Assembly: GCA_965218055.1 (NCBI GenBank)
Contig: CBDCKA010000002.1
Span: forward strand, 2,294,001-2,358,000
DNA: 64,000 nucleotides
DNA from: CBDBKE01 sp965218055
GTDB lineage: Bacteria > Acidobacteriota > Terriglobia > JAJPHL01 > JAPKYU01
Direction of reading: 5' to 3'
Shown: piece after piece, positions 35,153 through 45,563 of the stretch
How the letters are laid out: each line of letters opens with the position of its first letter
Position numbering within the stretch: position 1 is the stretch's first letter
Notes under the pieces: model-generated
Database searches by the model: none
Told to the model about the DNA's origin: nothing
Seen by the model: only the letters and a program-made list of their open reading frames with translations
Translations under genes and position numbers: made by a program

Positions 35153-38100
35153 CTACTTGTTCAAAATCTCGTCCAGATTCATGATCTGGTTGGCCAGCAT
35201 GGTCCAAGCCGCCGATTCCGTCTTGGGCAGTGCCTCGGCTGGCTTCGACTCCCCGGTGGCCAGCAGCTTCGCCGCGTCCGCGCTGTTCTGCTGATAGTAA
35301 GCCAGGAAATCCTTATACGCCCCGCGCGCGACCGCACGCTCATTCTCCTCGAGCTTGCGGGCCAGAAGCCGCAACGTCATGTAGTCGAGCTGGCTGTCGA
35401 AGCCCTCTCCCGCCTCCTGCAGCGTCTGCTGGGCCAGGTAGCGTGAGGCTTCGACAAACTGCGTGTCGTTCATCGTCACCAGCGCCTGCAGCGGCGTGTT
35501 CGTGCGCTCCCGTCGCACGGTGCAATTCTCCCGCGTGGGAGCGTTGAAAGTCTCCATCGATGCCGGTGGAGCGGCCCGCTTCCAGAAGGTATAGAGGCTG
35601 CGACGGTAGAGTTTGTCGCCCTGATCCTGCTTATAGATGCTCGTGTTGCTATCCGGCATCGCGACCGTTTTCCAAACACCGGGGGGCTGGTAGGGCTTCA
35701 CACTCGGTCCCCCGATCTTCGGGACCAGCAGACCGCTGGCTGCCAGCGCATAGTCACGCAGCATCTCGGCGTCCATGCGGTACCGCGGCCCCCGCGAGAG
35801 AAGCCGGTTCCCAGCGTCTTTCGCTAGTTTCGCTTCGGTGGTGGCCGCCGCCTGCCGGTAGGTGGCCGAAGTCACCATCAGCCGGAAGAACTCCTTGACG
35901 TTCCAGCCCGACTCCCGGAACTCCATCGCCAGCCAGTCGAGCAACTTGGGATGCGATGGAGGCTCCCCTTGAGAGCCGAAGTCGTCGGAGGTCTTCACGA
36001 TGCCCGTCCCGAAGACTTCCTGCCAGAAGCGATTGACGGCGACGCGCGCGGTCAACGGGTTCGAGTCGTCGACCAGCCACTTCGCCAGTCCCAGCCGATT
36101 GCGCGGCAGGGAGGCCGGCAGCGGTGGCCAAAGCGGCCGGGGTGGCCGGCTCGACACGGTCCCGAGGCTGGTTGTAAGCGCCCCGATACAGGATGTGGGC
36201 AAACGGTGCGGCGTTGCTGCGCTCATGCATCACGTGGGTGACGGCGCCGCGGCGGCGCACCCCCCGCCGCTCCAGCTCGAGTTCACGCAACCGCGCCGCA
36301 AGCTGGCTGTACTCTTCGTCTTTTCTGTTGAGATAGTAGAGGTACAGGGCCTCCCGCTCATCCTGGGTCAGCTCGCTGGGTTGCTTGTTCCGTGCCCGCT
36401 CCAATGCCGGCCAGAGCGAGACCAGCCGGGCCTGCTCGACGGTGAGCGTGCGGTTGAAGACCCGAAAGTCGGCAATCCCCCCCGCCCGCGAAATACCACA
36501 TCTTGTCTTTCTCATCCTTGCTGACGTGCTTCCCCAGCAGGGTCGGCTGGCTGGTACGAATGTTGCCCCTGATCTTCGATAAGTACTCGGTACCCCGCGC
36601 CTGGACGATCCGACCATTCACGTAGATATTCAGCCCGGCGCGCTCGCCGCTGCCGTCGTAGCTCACCGCCACGTGATTCCAGGTTCCAACCTCCAGTTGC
36701 TCCAAGTTGCCCGGGCGGATTTCAATGAACTTGCCGTCATCCCCCACCATCCTGAACCCCGCGGTGCGTTCTTTGATGTAGAGGGACCAGCCGCGCCATT
36801 TATCCTCGGGGTCGGCCTGGGCGGCCACAGTGAGGTCCTCGTCGCCCTTGGGGTGATAGACCCAGGTGGCGACGGAGAAGGGCCGCTCCGCGTCGAACTG
36901 TTCGATGTTGGGCAACTCGGCCCAGGCCTCTTTGGCGAATCGCAGCGCCTTGCGATCCTCCCGCGGCCCGGCGCCCAGGCTGACGCCTTCTGGCAGGTCG
37001 ATCTCCACCTTACGGTCTTGTAAGTTCACCTCTGCCCGGCCGTTGAGCGAAAGCGTCAACACCTCCGCAGACTTCCCTAGAGGCGCGTCCACAGAGCGAT
37101 ACTCCCCGCTCGCGAGCCACGTTTCGAACTTCTCATCCGCCGAGGAGACTTTCGCTTGCATCCGACTCTCGACTTGCGCGAGCTTACGCTTCAGCTCCTC
37201 CCACCGCGGCCTCTCTTCCAGGCGCGGAACTACGACGATCGGCGGCGGGTCGGAGACGTTGCCATCCATACCGTACTGCGTGGTGTTCCGGAAGAAGGCC
37301 GTCAGCGAATAGAAGTCCTTTGTCGCAATCGGATCAAACTTGTGGTCGTGGCAGGTGGCGCAGGCGACCGTCAAACCCAGCCACACCGTGCCGGTCGTGT
37401 CCACTCGGTCTTTGGCGTAGATGGCCTCCACTTCCTTGAGAATCACCCCTCCTTCGTTGGTCGTGACGTTGCAGCGATGGAAGCCGGTGGCGATGCGCTG
37501 CTCCAGTGTGGGATTGGGCAGAAGATCCCCCGCCAGCTGCTCGATCGTGAAGCGGTCGAACGGCACGTTCCGGTTGAACGCCTGGATCACCCAATCCCGG
37601 TAGGGCCACATCTCCCGGTAATTGTCAAAGTGCAGCCCATGCGTATCGGCGTAACGGGCCGCTTCCAGCCAGTAGCGCCCACGATGCTCCCCCCAATGAG
37701 GAGAATCGAGCAGTTCCTCGACCAGCTTCTCGTACGCGTTCTCGGCAGTGTCATGGACAAAAACCGCGACCTGTTCTGGCGTCGGGGGAAGACCAGTGAG
37801 GTCGAGTGAGAGGCGGCGAATCAACGTGCGGCGGTCTGCCTCGGGAGCCGGCTCCAGCCCCGCAGCCTCCAGCCGCGCCAGGATGAACCGGTCCATCCCG
37901 TTGCGGACCCACCCCTCGTTGTTCACAGCCGCCGGCTCCGGCCGTTCGAGCGTCCGAAACGACCAGTGCTGATTCCAACTGGCTCCCTGCTCAATCCAGC
38001 GCTTCAGCACATCAATCTGCTCGCCGCTCAGCTCCTTATTCGTGAAGGCCGGAGGCATGCGTCGAGCGGGGTCCTTGGTCGCAACGCGCTGGTAGAGGAG

Positions 38101-38400
38101 ACTGGCCTGCGGGTCTCCGGCAACAATCGGCGTACCGTCCTCTCGTTGAGCGAACGCGCCCTCGCGGGTGTCCAGCCGCAACTCCGCCATGCGGGTCTTG
38201 CCGTCCGGCCCGTGGCACTGGAAGCAGTTATCGGAGAGAATCGGACGGACGTCTCGCTGGAAGTCGACCGCTTCGGCGGGCTCTGCCGAGGCCGGCGAAG
38301 CCGCAACAACGCACGTCAGCAGCAGCGAAGCGACCCCAGCGCAGCCAGCCAATCCGAACCAGCGCAGCCCCAACGACCGAAGGCCCCTAAGTGACAGCAT
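35153..38400 (-). pseudogene. PSCyt1-DUF1549-LamG-DUF1553 exported protein, two frameshifts
   Basis: One gene lies in three frames. Frame 1 (38400 to about 36483) has a signal peptide, a haem motif CFQCH near residue 59 (PSCyt1), a DUF1549 domain including VACATCHDHKFDP, and a LamG/ConA-like domain. Frame 2 (about 36480 to 36130) continues GGIADFRVFNRTL to ILYRGAYNQPRDRVEPATPAAL. Frame 3 (about 36128 to 35153) is DUF1553, from PPLPASLPRNRLGLAKWLVD to RERTNTPLQALVTMND. Removing one C from the C7 run 36477-36483 and one base near 36128 gives a continuous protein of about 1080 residues, the family norm. Such proteins are typical of Planctomycetes and Acidobacteria; function unproven, presumably periplasmic. 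Confidence 0.85.
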
Positions 38401-38709
38401 TGTTACTCCCAGCCTCCCCCTTTGGAAATCACAACTTAGCAGGAATTTCCAATTGAGCTTCCTCTTCGCCTAGTAAAGGATATGCCAGGCGCACCTTCCG
38501 ACTCAAGCTCAGATCACTATGCATGCTGTCACGCTGCCTATGCAAAAAGGCGGAGGGTGCAGTTGCGAGACAGAAACGATGACATCGTTTACCGTTACCG
38601 CTCGCCTTTTGGGGTATGGCCGCCCGGCCAGTACCGTAGCCTTCGGCGGTGGGTCGGAGACCCGTGCGAGCCTGCTCTCGATCTGCTAAGCTATTGAAAG
38701 CGTTGTCGC
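38401..38709. other. Intergenic region before tRNA-Ser
   Basis: 309 bases in which I see no gene, RNA or clear repeat. It includes the promoter area of the minus-strand DUF1549 gene. Confidence 0.5.
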
Positions 38710-38799
38710 GGAGAGGTGTCCGAGTGGCTGAAGGAGCACGCTTGGAAAGCGTGTTTACTCGAAAGGGTAACGAGGGTTCGAATCCCTCCCTCTCCGCCA
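38710..38799 (+). tRNA. tRNA-Ser (anticodon GGA)
   Basis: Type II tRNA of 90 nt. The acceptor GGAGAGG pairs with CCTCTCC, the anticodon stem CACGC/GCGTG encloses TTGGAAA giving GGA, the variable arm is long (ACTCGAAAGGGTAACGAG region), the T arm contains GGTTCGAATCC, and CCA is encoded. Confidence 0.96.
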
Positions 38800-38973
38800 G
38801 GTTAGTCCGCTTATTTTCCATTGCGTGCTGGGCAAAATTTTTCGTGTAGTTCAAAGAGCGCGCTCCGAGCCTCGCTTCCAAGACTTTCTGCGCTTGAACC
38901 TGCCGGAGTATCAGACGACTTGACAGCCGGGTGGTCTGGGGCCGTGACCTGCCGGCTTTCTTCGGACCACCGA

Positions 38974-39902
38974 TTACTGGAGAACAGCGCCAGTCGGCAT
39001 GGTTAAGTCGCTCTCGTGTTCTTCTTGGTCAGCGTGAGCCGGCATCGCCGGCGAGCGCCCACCGTCATCCGAGCCAGCACGGAGCTGCGCTTTGAACTCG
39101 GCTGGCGTCAGATAGCCAAGGCTGGAGTGCGGGCGCACGTCGTTGTAGTGCCGTCGCCATTGCTCGATCCCCACCTTCGCGTCCACGCGGTTCCGAAACC
39201 ACTGCAGGCTCAGATACTCGTCGCGGAACTTCCCGTTGAACGATTCGTCGGTCGCATTCTGCCACGGCTTCCCCGGCTCGATGAGCGCGGTTTCGATCTG
39301 CGCCTGGAGCAGCCACCGGAGAATCGCACCCGCGACAAACTCGGGGCCGTTGTCGGACCGGAGGTAACGTGGGGCTCCGTGGACGCTCACGATCTGCGTG
39401 AGCACCTCGATAACGCGCCCGGACCGAATGCCGCCGGCCACGTCGATCGCGAGTGACTCGCGGGTCCATTCGTCGACGACGGTGAGGCACTTGAGCGTCT
39501 GCCCATTCGCGCAGGTGTCGAACACGAAGTCGTACGCCCAGACGTGATTGACCGCAGTGGCGGGCACCGGGCGGGGCCGGCTCAGGGCGACCCGGCGCCG
39601 CGGCCGCCGCCGAGGCACCTGCAACCCCGCCTGGCGCCAGAGGCGATGGGTCCGGTCCGTGCTCATCGTGTGCCCTTCGCGTTTTAGGAAAATCCGAATC
39701 CGGCGATAGCCGTACCGCGGATACTGCGCCGCCAGACGACGCATCGCGGCCAGCGCCGGGGCATCCCGGTCGACCAGCCGCGACTGGTAGCCCAGCGTGG
39801 ACCGTGCGACGGAGAGCAAGGCGCACGCGCGGCGACCCGACAGACCGCGTGCACGTGCATACGCGACCTGCGGCCGGCGCACGCGTGCGCCTACCATTTT
39901 TT
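38974..39902 (-). CDS. IS3-family transposase OrfB
   Basis: In the -1 frame from the A7 run the product has an HTH_21 region (RRIRIFLKREGHTMS) and the rve core. The acidic triad is visible: Asp in VWAYDFVFDT, Asp in LRSDNGPEFVAG and Glu in TDESFNGKFRDEYL. The family C-terminus YNDVRPHSSLGYLTPAEF follows. Intact, so the element may be mobile. Confidence 0.92.
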
Positions 39903-40154
39903 TCGGGTGATCTCCTTGAGCACGTCGATCTCCAGATCTCGATCGGCCACCATCTTTTTCAGCCGGCCGTTCTCCTGCTCGAGCTGCCGCAGCCGCTTCA
40001 CATCGGCGGGCTCCAACGTGCCGAAGTGTTTCCGCCAGGCGTAGAGCGTCTGGGCGCTGACGCCGTTCTTTTTGGCCACCTCCGGAACGGGCCGCTGATC
40101 GGCCTCGCGGAGGATCGTCACCATCTGCTCTTCGGTAAACCGGGTCTTCCTCAT
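39891..40154 (-). CDS. IS3-family transposase OrfA
   Basis: 87 residues. It has an HTH_Tnp_1 domain (RFTEEQMVTILREAD, then VSAQTLYAWRKHFG) and a C-terminal coiled coil (KRLRQLEQENGRLKKMVADR). The end reads EITRKKW with a run of seven A (complement of 39897-39903), the slippery site for OrfAB. Confidence 0.93.
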   Translation of the reverse strand: MRKTRFTEEQMVTILREADQRPVPEVAKKNGVSAQTLYAWRKHFGTLEPADVKRLRQLEQENGRLKKMVADRDLEIDVLKEITRKKW

Positions 40155-40267
40155 GGCTCCCTCGTTTCTCCGAGGGCGCCATTCTCTCAGGCTTCAACTG
40201 GTCCGGAAATCGCCAGGCAGGTCAGCCGAGTATCGCCCTAACACAATCCCTGTCCGAGGAGGTTGCT

Positions 40268-40540
40268 ATGCAACAGATAAAGTCGTTCGGTATCCTGCAG
40301 GCAGCGAAGGTCTCAGGTGCTCTGTACTTGATTGTCTCAGCCATATTCGCGATTCCATTCGCCGTGATTGGTGCCTTGGGGGCAGTCGTGTCAGGGAAGC
40401 CCGAGGGTCTACTTATGCTGTTACTTGTTTTTGCTCCTCTTTTCTACGCGGTTGTGGGTGCCCTTGGTGCGGCGTTAGCCTGTTTGGTGTACAACTTGGT
40501 AGCTGCAAGGATAGGAGGGTTCGAAATTGAGCTGCAATAG
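40268..40540 (+). CDS. Small membrane protein (DUF3566-like)
   Basis: 90 residues with two hydrophobic helices (ALYLIVSAIFAIPFAVIGAL and LLMLLLVFAPLFYAVVGALG). The ending ACLVYNLVAARIGGFEIEL resembles small DUF3566-type membrane proteins. A GAGGAGG site lies six bases before the ATG. Stands alone downstream of the IS; the role is unknown. Confidence 0.7.
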   Translation: MQQIKSFGILQAAKVSGALYLIVSAIFAIPFAVIGALGAVVSGKPEGLLMLLLVFAPLFYAVVGALGAALACLVYNLVAARIGGFEIELQ

Positions 40541-40565
40541 GTAGCTCCACTTAGAACTGCCCGCA

Positions 40566-41624
40566 CTAGCGCCCTACATTTTTTTCTCGGTAGCACTGTA
40601 ATTTTCGGCGAAAGCTCGGGCGCTGAAGCACCTTGGGGTTGACAACGCTGGGCGGCGCCTCGCCACGTCGGACGGCTAATGCTCCCTCGCAGTCAATTCG
40701 GCCCATGTCTCGAAAACCCTGCTCAGTCCACGCGATCGAATGCGAAGTGAGAATCACATTCTCCAGGCGGAGCAGAGGCGAATTCGCGTCTAACGGCTCT
40801 TCCTCAAAAACATCCAGCGCGGCCGCACGCAGCGTCCCGCTTTCAAGAGCCTCCGCCAGGGCGTGCTCATCGACAATCGGACCACGAGCCGTGTTGATCA
40901 ACACGGCCCCGGGCTTCATCAGGCGAAGTTCGCGTTCCCCGATCAGGTGGCGCGTCTCGGGTGTCAAGGGACAGTTGACGAGCACGTAGTCGGAAAGTTG
41001 GAGCAGCTCTTGGAGCGGAACAAGCTCGACGCCGAGAGAGGCAGCGCGCTCGCCCGGCGCGTAGGGATCAAAAGCCAGGAAGCGGGCCACATCGAAGTTG
41101 CGCAGAAGACGGACCGCCTCGCAGGCGATGTTCCCCAGACCAATAGTGCCGACGGTGCGGCCGCGAGGCTCCCTTCCGATCCGGCGTTTGCTTTCGGCCC
41201 AACCACCCTGCCGCACCAGACGATCCTTCCAAACCAGGTTGTGCGATAGAGCGAGGACGAAAAGGGTTATCGATTCGGCCACCGGCCGCATGACGCCCGC
41301 CGGTGTAATGTACACAGCCACATCATGAGCCGTGCAAGCGTCGAGGTCCACATTGTCGTATCCGACGCCACACCGCCCGATGGCGCACAGCCGCTCCACG
41401 CCACGCAGGGAAGCGGCCGTGACCCGCGGCTTGAGCGTGATCAGGACATCGTAGGGAGCAAGCTGCTCCGGCGCATACTCTGGGCGGTCCTCGCTGAGGA
41501 AATCGTAAGACACGTCGGGCTCGCCTGCCAGCAGCGACAAACCGATATCGGGGAAAATCAGCTGTTGCTGCTCGTCGCGAAAGTCAGCGGAAAATGCGAT
41601 TCGAAACAGGCTTGGATGACTCAT
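40566..41624 (-). CDS. D-isomer-specific 2-hydroxyacid dehydrogenase (PGDH/FDH-like)
   Basis: 352 residues. The NAD fold is TVGTIGLGNIACEAVRLL. The catalytic Arg lies in LINTARGPIVDE and the Glu in AALDVFEEEPLD. The catalytic His region reads ILTSHSIAWTEQG, close to the family. Reduces or oxidises a 2-oxo/2-hydroxy acid with NAD(H); substrate unknown. It is followed at some distance, on the same strand, by a second member of the family. Confidence 0.88.
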   Translation of the reverse strand: MSHPSLFRIAFSADFRDEQQQLIFPDIGLSLLAGEPDVSYDFLSEDRPEYAPEQLAPYDVLITLKPRVTAASLRGVERLCAIGRCGVGYDNVDLDACTAHDVAVYITPAGVMRPVAESITLFVLALSHNLVWKDRLVRQGGWAESKRRIGREPRGRTVGTIGLGNIACEAVRLLRNFDVARFLAFDPYAPGERAASLGVELVPLQELLQLSDYVLVNCPLTPETRHLIGERELRLMKPGAVLINTARGPIVDEHALAEALESGTLRAAALDVFEEEPLDANSPLLRLENVILTSHSIAWTEQGFRDMGRIDCEGALAVRRGEAPPSVVNPKVLQRPSFRRKLQCYREKNVGR

Positions 41625-41719
41625 AGGTTCATCTGGCGTTCATCTGGCTGTGGAATTGGGGCCCTTTCCTAAAGTTGCCAATCCGCTTTCTCGTTGCGCA
41701 CGCTGCGCTTGCTAGACAA

Positions 41720-42721
41720 CTAGAACCACAAATCCTTGTCGACGACGTTCAGGAGGGGTTCCCCGCGGGCAAACCTTCCGACGTTGTCGAGCAGCACCGC
41801 CAGATGTCGCTCGGTGATGCGCGGCGAGTAGCCTGCCACGTGCGGGGTAATGATGACATTCTCCATCCTCCACAATGGATGATCCGGCGGCAGCGGCTCC
41901 ACCTCGAACACGTCCATCCCCGCCCCGGCGATCTCGCCCGCCTCGAGTGCTGCCGTCAGGTCCGCCAGGTCCACAATCACCCCCCGCCCCACATTGATCA
42001 GGTACGCTGTCCGTTTCATTTGCCGGAACTGCTCGCTCCGGAACAGCTTGAACGTCTGTGGGGTATGCGGAGCGGCAATGACGACGAAGTCCGCCTCGGC
42101 CAGCAGATCCGCCAGCCGCTCCGGCTTCCACAGCGCCGCCACCCCCTGGGGGGGCTGAGTCTGCGCCGGGTCCACGGCCACCACCCGCATGCCGAACGCG
42201 AGACCTCGCCGCACAAGCTCACTCCCAATACCGCCCAGCCCCACCACGCCGAGCGTTGCATCCGAGACGTCCGGGTGCGACGTCTCCCGCTGGGTCAGCC
42301 ACGCGGGGCCGGTCAAAAAGTCATCCCGCCCCGCCTTGTCCCCCACCGGCTGCCAACGGCGCTCCACCTGATTGCGGATGTAGCGGTGGAGGTTTCGGAA
42401 AAAGCAAAGAATGTAGCCGAAGACGTGGTCGGTGATCGTGTCGGAGTATAGTCCCCGCATGTTGGTCAGCACGCACGAATGTTTGATCAGCTCCGGGAAC
42501 AGATAGTGCTCCAGACTCGCCGTCGGGGATTGTACCCAGCGCAGTTGCCGAGCCGACCGCAGCAGCTCCGGCGTGATCCTGCCGAAAAACCCGTCGGCGT
42601 CGGCGATCTCCTGCAGCACCCGCGCGGGATCGGCGACGTTGACAATCTGCATGTCCCCCGCCGCCACCATGATCTTCTCCAGCCTTTCCGGCTCTACGGC
42701 CGGATGCATCACGAGTTTCAT
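41720..42721 (-). CDS. D-isomer-specific 2-hydroxyacid dehydrogenase (second)
   Basis: 334 residues from ATG 42721; the open frame extends further upstream without conserved sequence. It has the NAD-binding motif LGVVGLGGIGSELVRRGLA, Arg in LINVGRGVIVDLADL, Glu in GMDVFEVEPLPPDHPL and His in VIITPHVAGYSPR. It is only distantly similar to the neighbour at 40566, so this is not a recent duplication. Confidence 0.88.
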   Translation of the reverse strand: MKLVMHPAVEPERLEKIMVAAGDMQIVNVADPARVLQEIADADGFFGRITPELLRSARQLRWVQSPTASLEHYLFPELIKHSCVLTNMRGLYSDTITDHVFGYILCFFRNLHRYIRNQVERRWQPVGDKAGRDDFLTGPAWLTQRETSHPDVSDATLGVVGLGGIGSELVRRGLAFGMRVVAVDPAQTQPPQGVAALWKPERLADLLAEADFVVIAAPHTPQTFKLFRSEQFRQMKRTAYLINVGRGVIVDLADLTAALEAGEIAGAGMDVFEVEPLPPDHPLWRMENVIITPHVAGYSPRITERHLAVLLDNVGRFARGEPLLNVVDKDLWF

Positions 42722-42896
42722 GGCCGGGGATTCTAGCAGCAAGGGCCGGCAAGCTGCAAACTTGCACGGCTCTGCGGTAGGATCGTTTGCTACTCTCGGG
42801 TCCGGCGCGCTGCCAAAAACAGCTTCAGCTTCTCGGTGGCTTGGTTCCTGTGCCACAATAGGTCGCTTCTCAGGCGGGTCACTTCTCAGGAGTGCG

Positions 42897-44201
42897 ATGG
42901 CAGTTGAGTGGAAAGAACCAGGGCAGCGCCGGGTCGTGCTGCTGCTCGCCGGCGCGGCGGTGCTCGTGCTGAGCCTGGGCATTGGCTTTCGACCTCCCGA
43001 GCAGGCCCCGGCGGTCGCACCAGCTTCTCCACCGCAGATCCCTCAACTCCAGGAGCGGATTGAGCGCGAGGCCTTCGAGCAGCCCAGCAAGTTCTTGCAG
43101 CGCCTGGCACAGCGCCAGGCCCCCACCCTGGCCTACGCGCCGGATCTGGATTCCACCGTGCTGATTCTCGACGATGAGGGCTGGGCGATGGCCACTGCCG
43201 CCCGCGTGCCGGCGCGGCGAAGAATCACTTTGCTCCCCGATGCCACCATGGCATTGGCCCGCATGGTGGCCGCCGATCTGCTCCACGGTCTCTACCTGCT
43301 GCGCCTGGAAGACGCCACCGGCACCCTCCCGATCCAAGCGGAGCAAGCACCCGACCGGCTCCAAGGCGGCGATGCGCTGCTCAGCGTGGGGCTCGACCGG
43401 CGGGCGCAGCTCGTGCTGGCGTCCGGACGGCTGGCCCGCCCCGTGCATCCCGGTGATGCGACGCTGAATTTCAGTGGCGCATTACCAGCCGATGGCCTGG
43501 GTGCGCTGTTTCTGACCATGGATGAAACAGTGGTGGGGCTGCGGGTGCGGGAGCGCGAGGCCGTGCTGGATCGCAGCTGGAACTTCGCCGGCGGCATCAT
43601 TGCCGAGCTGCGCCAGAAGGGAGTTCACGCCCATCCAGATTTAGGGGTCCGCGTCCACGACCTGAGCTTGCTCGAACGCCAGCGGCTGGACGTACCCGGA
43701 AGAGTAGTGGTCAGCACAGGGATTCCTGGCGGTCCCGACTCGCAGCAAGACATTCGTCCGGGCGATGTGCTGCTTGAGGTGAACGGCCAGCAGGTGACGG
43801 CAGCCGACAATTTCCATGCCATGGTGGCTCGACTCACAGTGGGCGCGCCGGCCACACTCACCCTGTGGCGGGACGGTGAGCGACGCACGCTCGCGGTGCA
43901 GGTCGAAACGACCGAGGAGCTGGAGCGTCGCGCCGTTGGCGCGGTCCCGCTGCCCGGATTTGGCCTGTACTTGGCCCCAGCGGCGAATCACCTGCGCGTG
44001 ATTGAAGTGGAACCGTGGAGCCTGGCGGCGCGCGCAGGCCTCGAGCCGGGCGACCTGCTGCTGCGGGTGGACGGGCGCCCGTTCGGCTCCGTCGCCCTCC
44101 TGGAGCGCTATCTGCTCCGTCAAACCCTGCCGGTCTTGACCGAGATCCAGCGCGGGAGCCAGCCGCGCATCCTGCGGCTGCCGTCCCTGGCCGAGAGTTA
44201 A
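42897..44201 (+). CDS. Membrane-anchored double-PDZ protein (protease-like, catalytic Ser not seen)
   Basis: 434 residues. The N-terminal anchor is VVLLLAGAAVLVLSLGIGF. The middle (residues about 80-250) has trypsin-like spacing (STVLILDDEGWAMATAARV) but lacks a GNSGG motif, so it is probably a dead protease domain. Two PDZ domains follow: one with QDIRPGDVLLEVNGQQV, one with RAGLEPGDLLLRVDGRPF. ATG at 42897 with AGGAG upstream. It ends three bases before the antiporter start, so the two are probably cotranscribed. Confidence 0.8.
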   Translation: MAVEWKEPGQRRVVLLLAGAAVLVLSLGIGFRPPEQAPAVAPASPPQIPQLQERIEREAFEQPSKFLQRLAQRQAPTLAYAPDLDSTVLILDDEGWAMATAARVPARRRITLLPDATMALARMVAADLLHGLYLLRLEDATGTLPIQAEQAPDRLQGGDALLSVGLDRRAQLVLASGRLARPVHPGDATLNFSGALPADGLGALFLTMDETVVGLRVREREAVLDRSWNFAGGIIAELRQKGVHAHPDLGVRVHDLSLLERQRLDVPGRVVVSTGIPGGPDSQQDIRPGDVLLEVNGQQVTAADNFHAMVARLTVGAPATLTLWRDGERRTLAVQVETTEELERRAVGAVPLPGFGLYLAPAANHLRVIEVEPWSLAARAGLEPGDLLLRVDGRPFGSVALLERYLLRQTLPVLTEIQRGSQPRILRLPSLAES

Positions 44202-44204
44202 CCC

Positions 44205-45428
44205 ATGGAAGGTAACGCCCTGTTCGCCGTGGCCCTGATCCTGCTGCTGGCCTTGCTCGCCGGCCACCTCGTGAAGTTTCTGAAGATTCCAGAGGTCACC
44301 GGGTACTTGGTGGTGGGGCTGGCGCTGGGCCCCTCGGCGCTGAACCTGATCTCGGTGCGGACGCTGCACGCGCTGAATTTTTTCAGTGAGGTGGCCACCG
44401 GGCTGATCTTGTTCAGTATCGGTGCGGTGTTTGAACGGGCCCACTTTCAGCGGATGGGTTGGCGGGTAGCGCGGCTGGTGGCCTTTGAAGCGCTTGCGGC
44501 GGGCACCCTGGTCGGCGCGGGCATGCTGCTGGTGGGCGCCCCTTGGCCGGCGGCTTTGCTGCTGGCGACGCTGGCCATGGCCACCGCCCCGGCCTCCACC
44601 ATCCTGGTGCTGCGCGAGTACGACGCTGCCGGGCCGCTTACCGACACGCTGGTGGCTGTTGTGGCCATCAACAACATCCTGGCTTTGGTCGCCTACGGGA
44701 TCGTCACCACTTTGCTCGATGTCACCGGCGCTGTTGAGCTCAGCCTGGCGGGCGGATTGGCCGAGGGAACCCTCCGTTTGTTTTGGGTCTTGCTAGGGTC
44801 CGCATCGCTGGGTTTCCTGAGCGGACTGCTGTTGGCCGTATGGTCGGAATACGTGCGCGAGCACGGAGAGACCCTGATCCTGCTGATTGGCAGCATCCTG
44901 CTGGTGGTCGGCGCCGCCCGCTTTCTGGACCTTTCGCCGCTGATCGGGACGCTGGCCCTGGGCGCCACGCTCATTAACCTTTCTCGCCGAAGCGAGAAAC
45001 TTTTCAAAGTGCTGCAGCAAACTGACCCGCCCATCTATGCCTTGTTCTTTGTCATCGCCGGGGCGGACCTGGAGTTGGGGAATCTGGAGTTGCTCGGTTT
45101 GGCCGGTGCTACCTACACCGTCCTACGGGTGTTGGGCAAGATGGGCGGCGCCTATTGGGGGTCCCGCTGGCTGGGCATGCCGGCCGTTATCCAGCGCTAC
45201 CTGGGCTTTGGCCTGATCGCCCAGGCGGGGCTGGCCATCGGCCTGGTGATGGACATCCGCCTGCGCTATCCCGAATACGCCCAGTACGTCGCGACTATCA
45301 TCCTGGCCTCCATCTTTATCTACGAGCTGGTTGGGCCCGTCTGCACCCGCTATGCGATCCTCGCCGCGGAAGAACAAAACCGCGCCTTGCCGGGCCCAAA
45401 ACTGGAAGAAGAGGCCGAAATTCTGTAA
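44205..45428 (+). CDS. Kef/CPA2-type cation:proton antiporter
   Basis: 407 residues with about 12 hydrophobic segments and the family N-terminus LKIPEVTGYLVVGLALGPSAL. The GL(I/A)LFSIGAVFE region and a conserved ATAPASTILVLREYDAAG segment match the antiporter core. No TrkA-N/RCK domain is attached. Adjacent upstream is a PDZ protein, three bases away. Confidence 0.88.
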   Translation: MEGNALFAVALILLLALLAGHLVKFLKIPEVTGYLVVGLALGPSALNLISVRTLHALNFFSEVATGLILFSIGAVFERAHFQRMGWRVARLVAFEALAAGTLVGAGMLLVGAPWPAALLLATLAMATAPASTILVLREYDAAGPLTDTLVAVVAINNILALVAYGIVTTLLDVTGAVELSLAGGLAEGTLRLFWVLLGSASLGFLSGLLLAVWSEYVREHGETLILLIGSILLVVGAARFLDLSPLIGTLALGATLINLSRRSEKLFKVLQQTDPPIYALFFVIAGADLELGNLELLGLAGATYTVLRVLGKMGGAYWGSRWLGMPAVIQRYLGFGLIAQAGLAIGLVMDIRLRYPEYAQYVATIILASIFIYELVGPVCTRYAILAAEEQNRALPGPKLEEEAEIL

Positions 45429-45499
45429 CCGTTTCTATTCCGTTGTTTTTTCGTTCCCTGTAAAAGCGGACCACGCTTCTTCTAGAGCCTATTTCGGTG

Positions 45500-45532
45500 C
45501 GTCGGCGGACAAAGTTTGCCGAAGCGCCGACG
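45500..45532 (+). other. Hairpin with 8-bp stem
   Basis: CGTCGGCG (45500-45507) and CGCCGACG (45525-45532) form a perfect stem with a 17-base loop between antiporter and serine-hydrolase genes. No T-run follows, so it is not a clear terminator. Confidence 0.4.
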
Positions 45533-45563
45533 ATTTAGGCAAGTCACGTGTTATATCTAGCGC

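Larger units (their letters stand above)
38945..40224 (-). mobile_element. IS3-family element with 4-bp target duplication (1280 bp)
   Basis: The ends are TGACCTGCCGGCTTTC... on the left and, reverse-complemented, TGACCTGCCTGGCGAT... on the right. Both continue to a shared CGGACCA block. The flanking 4-bp direct repeat GCCG (38941-38944 and 40225-40228) marks the insertion. OrfA and OrfB overlap in the -1 arrangement. Inserted 145 bases beyond tRNA-Ser. It is a different element from the ones at the left edge. Confidence 0.93.

Noticed and set aside
41675..42451. 258-residue plus-strand frame
   Set aside because: It is antisense to the dehydrogenase at 41720-42721, whose motifs are clear.
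40566..42721. Recent tandem duplication of the dehydrogenase genes
   Set aside because: The two proteins share only family motifs and differ throughout, so they are not a recent duplicate pair.
45500..45532. Terminator after the antiporter gene
   Set aside because: The stem is good but no T-run follows; kept only as a hairpin.
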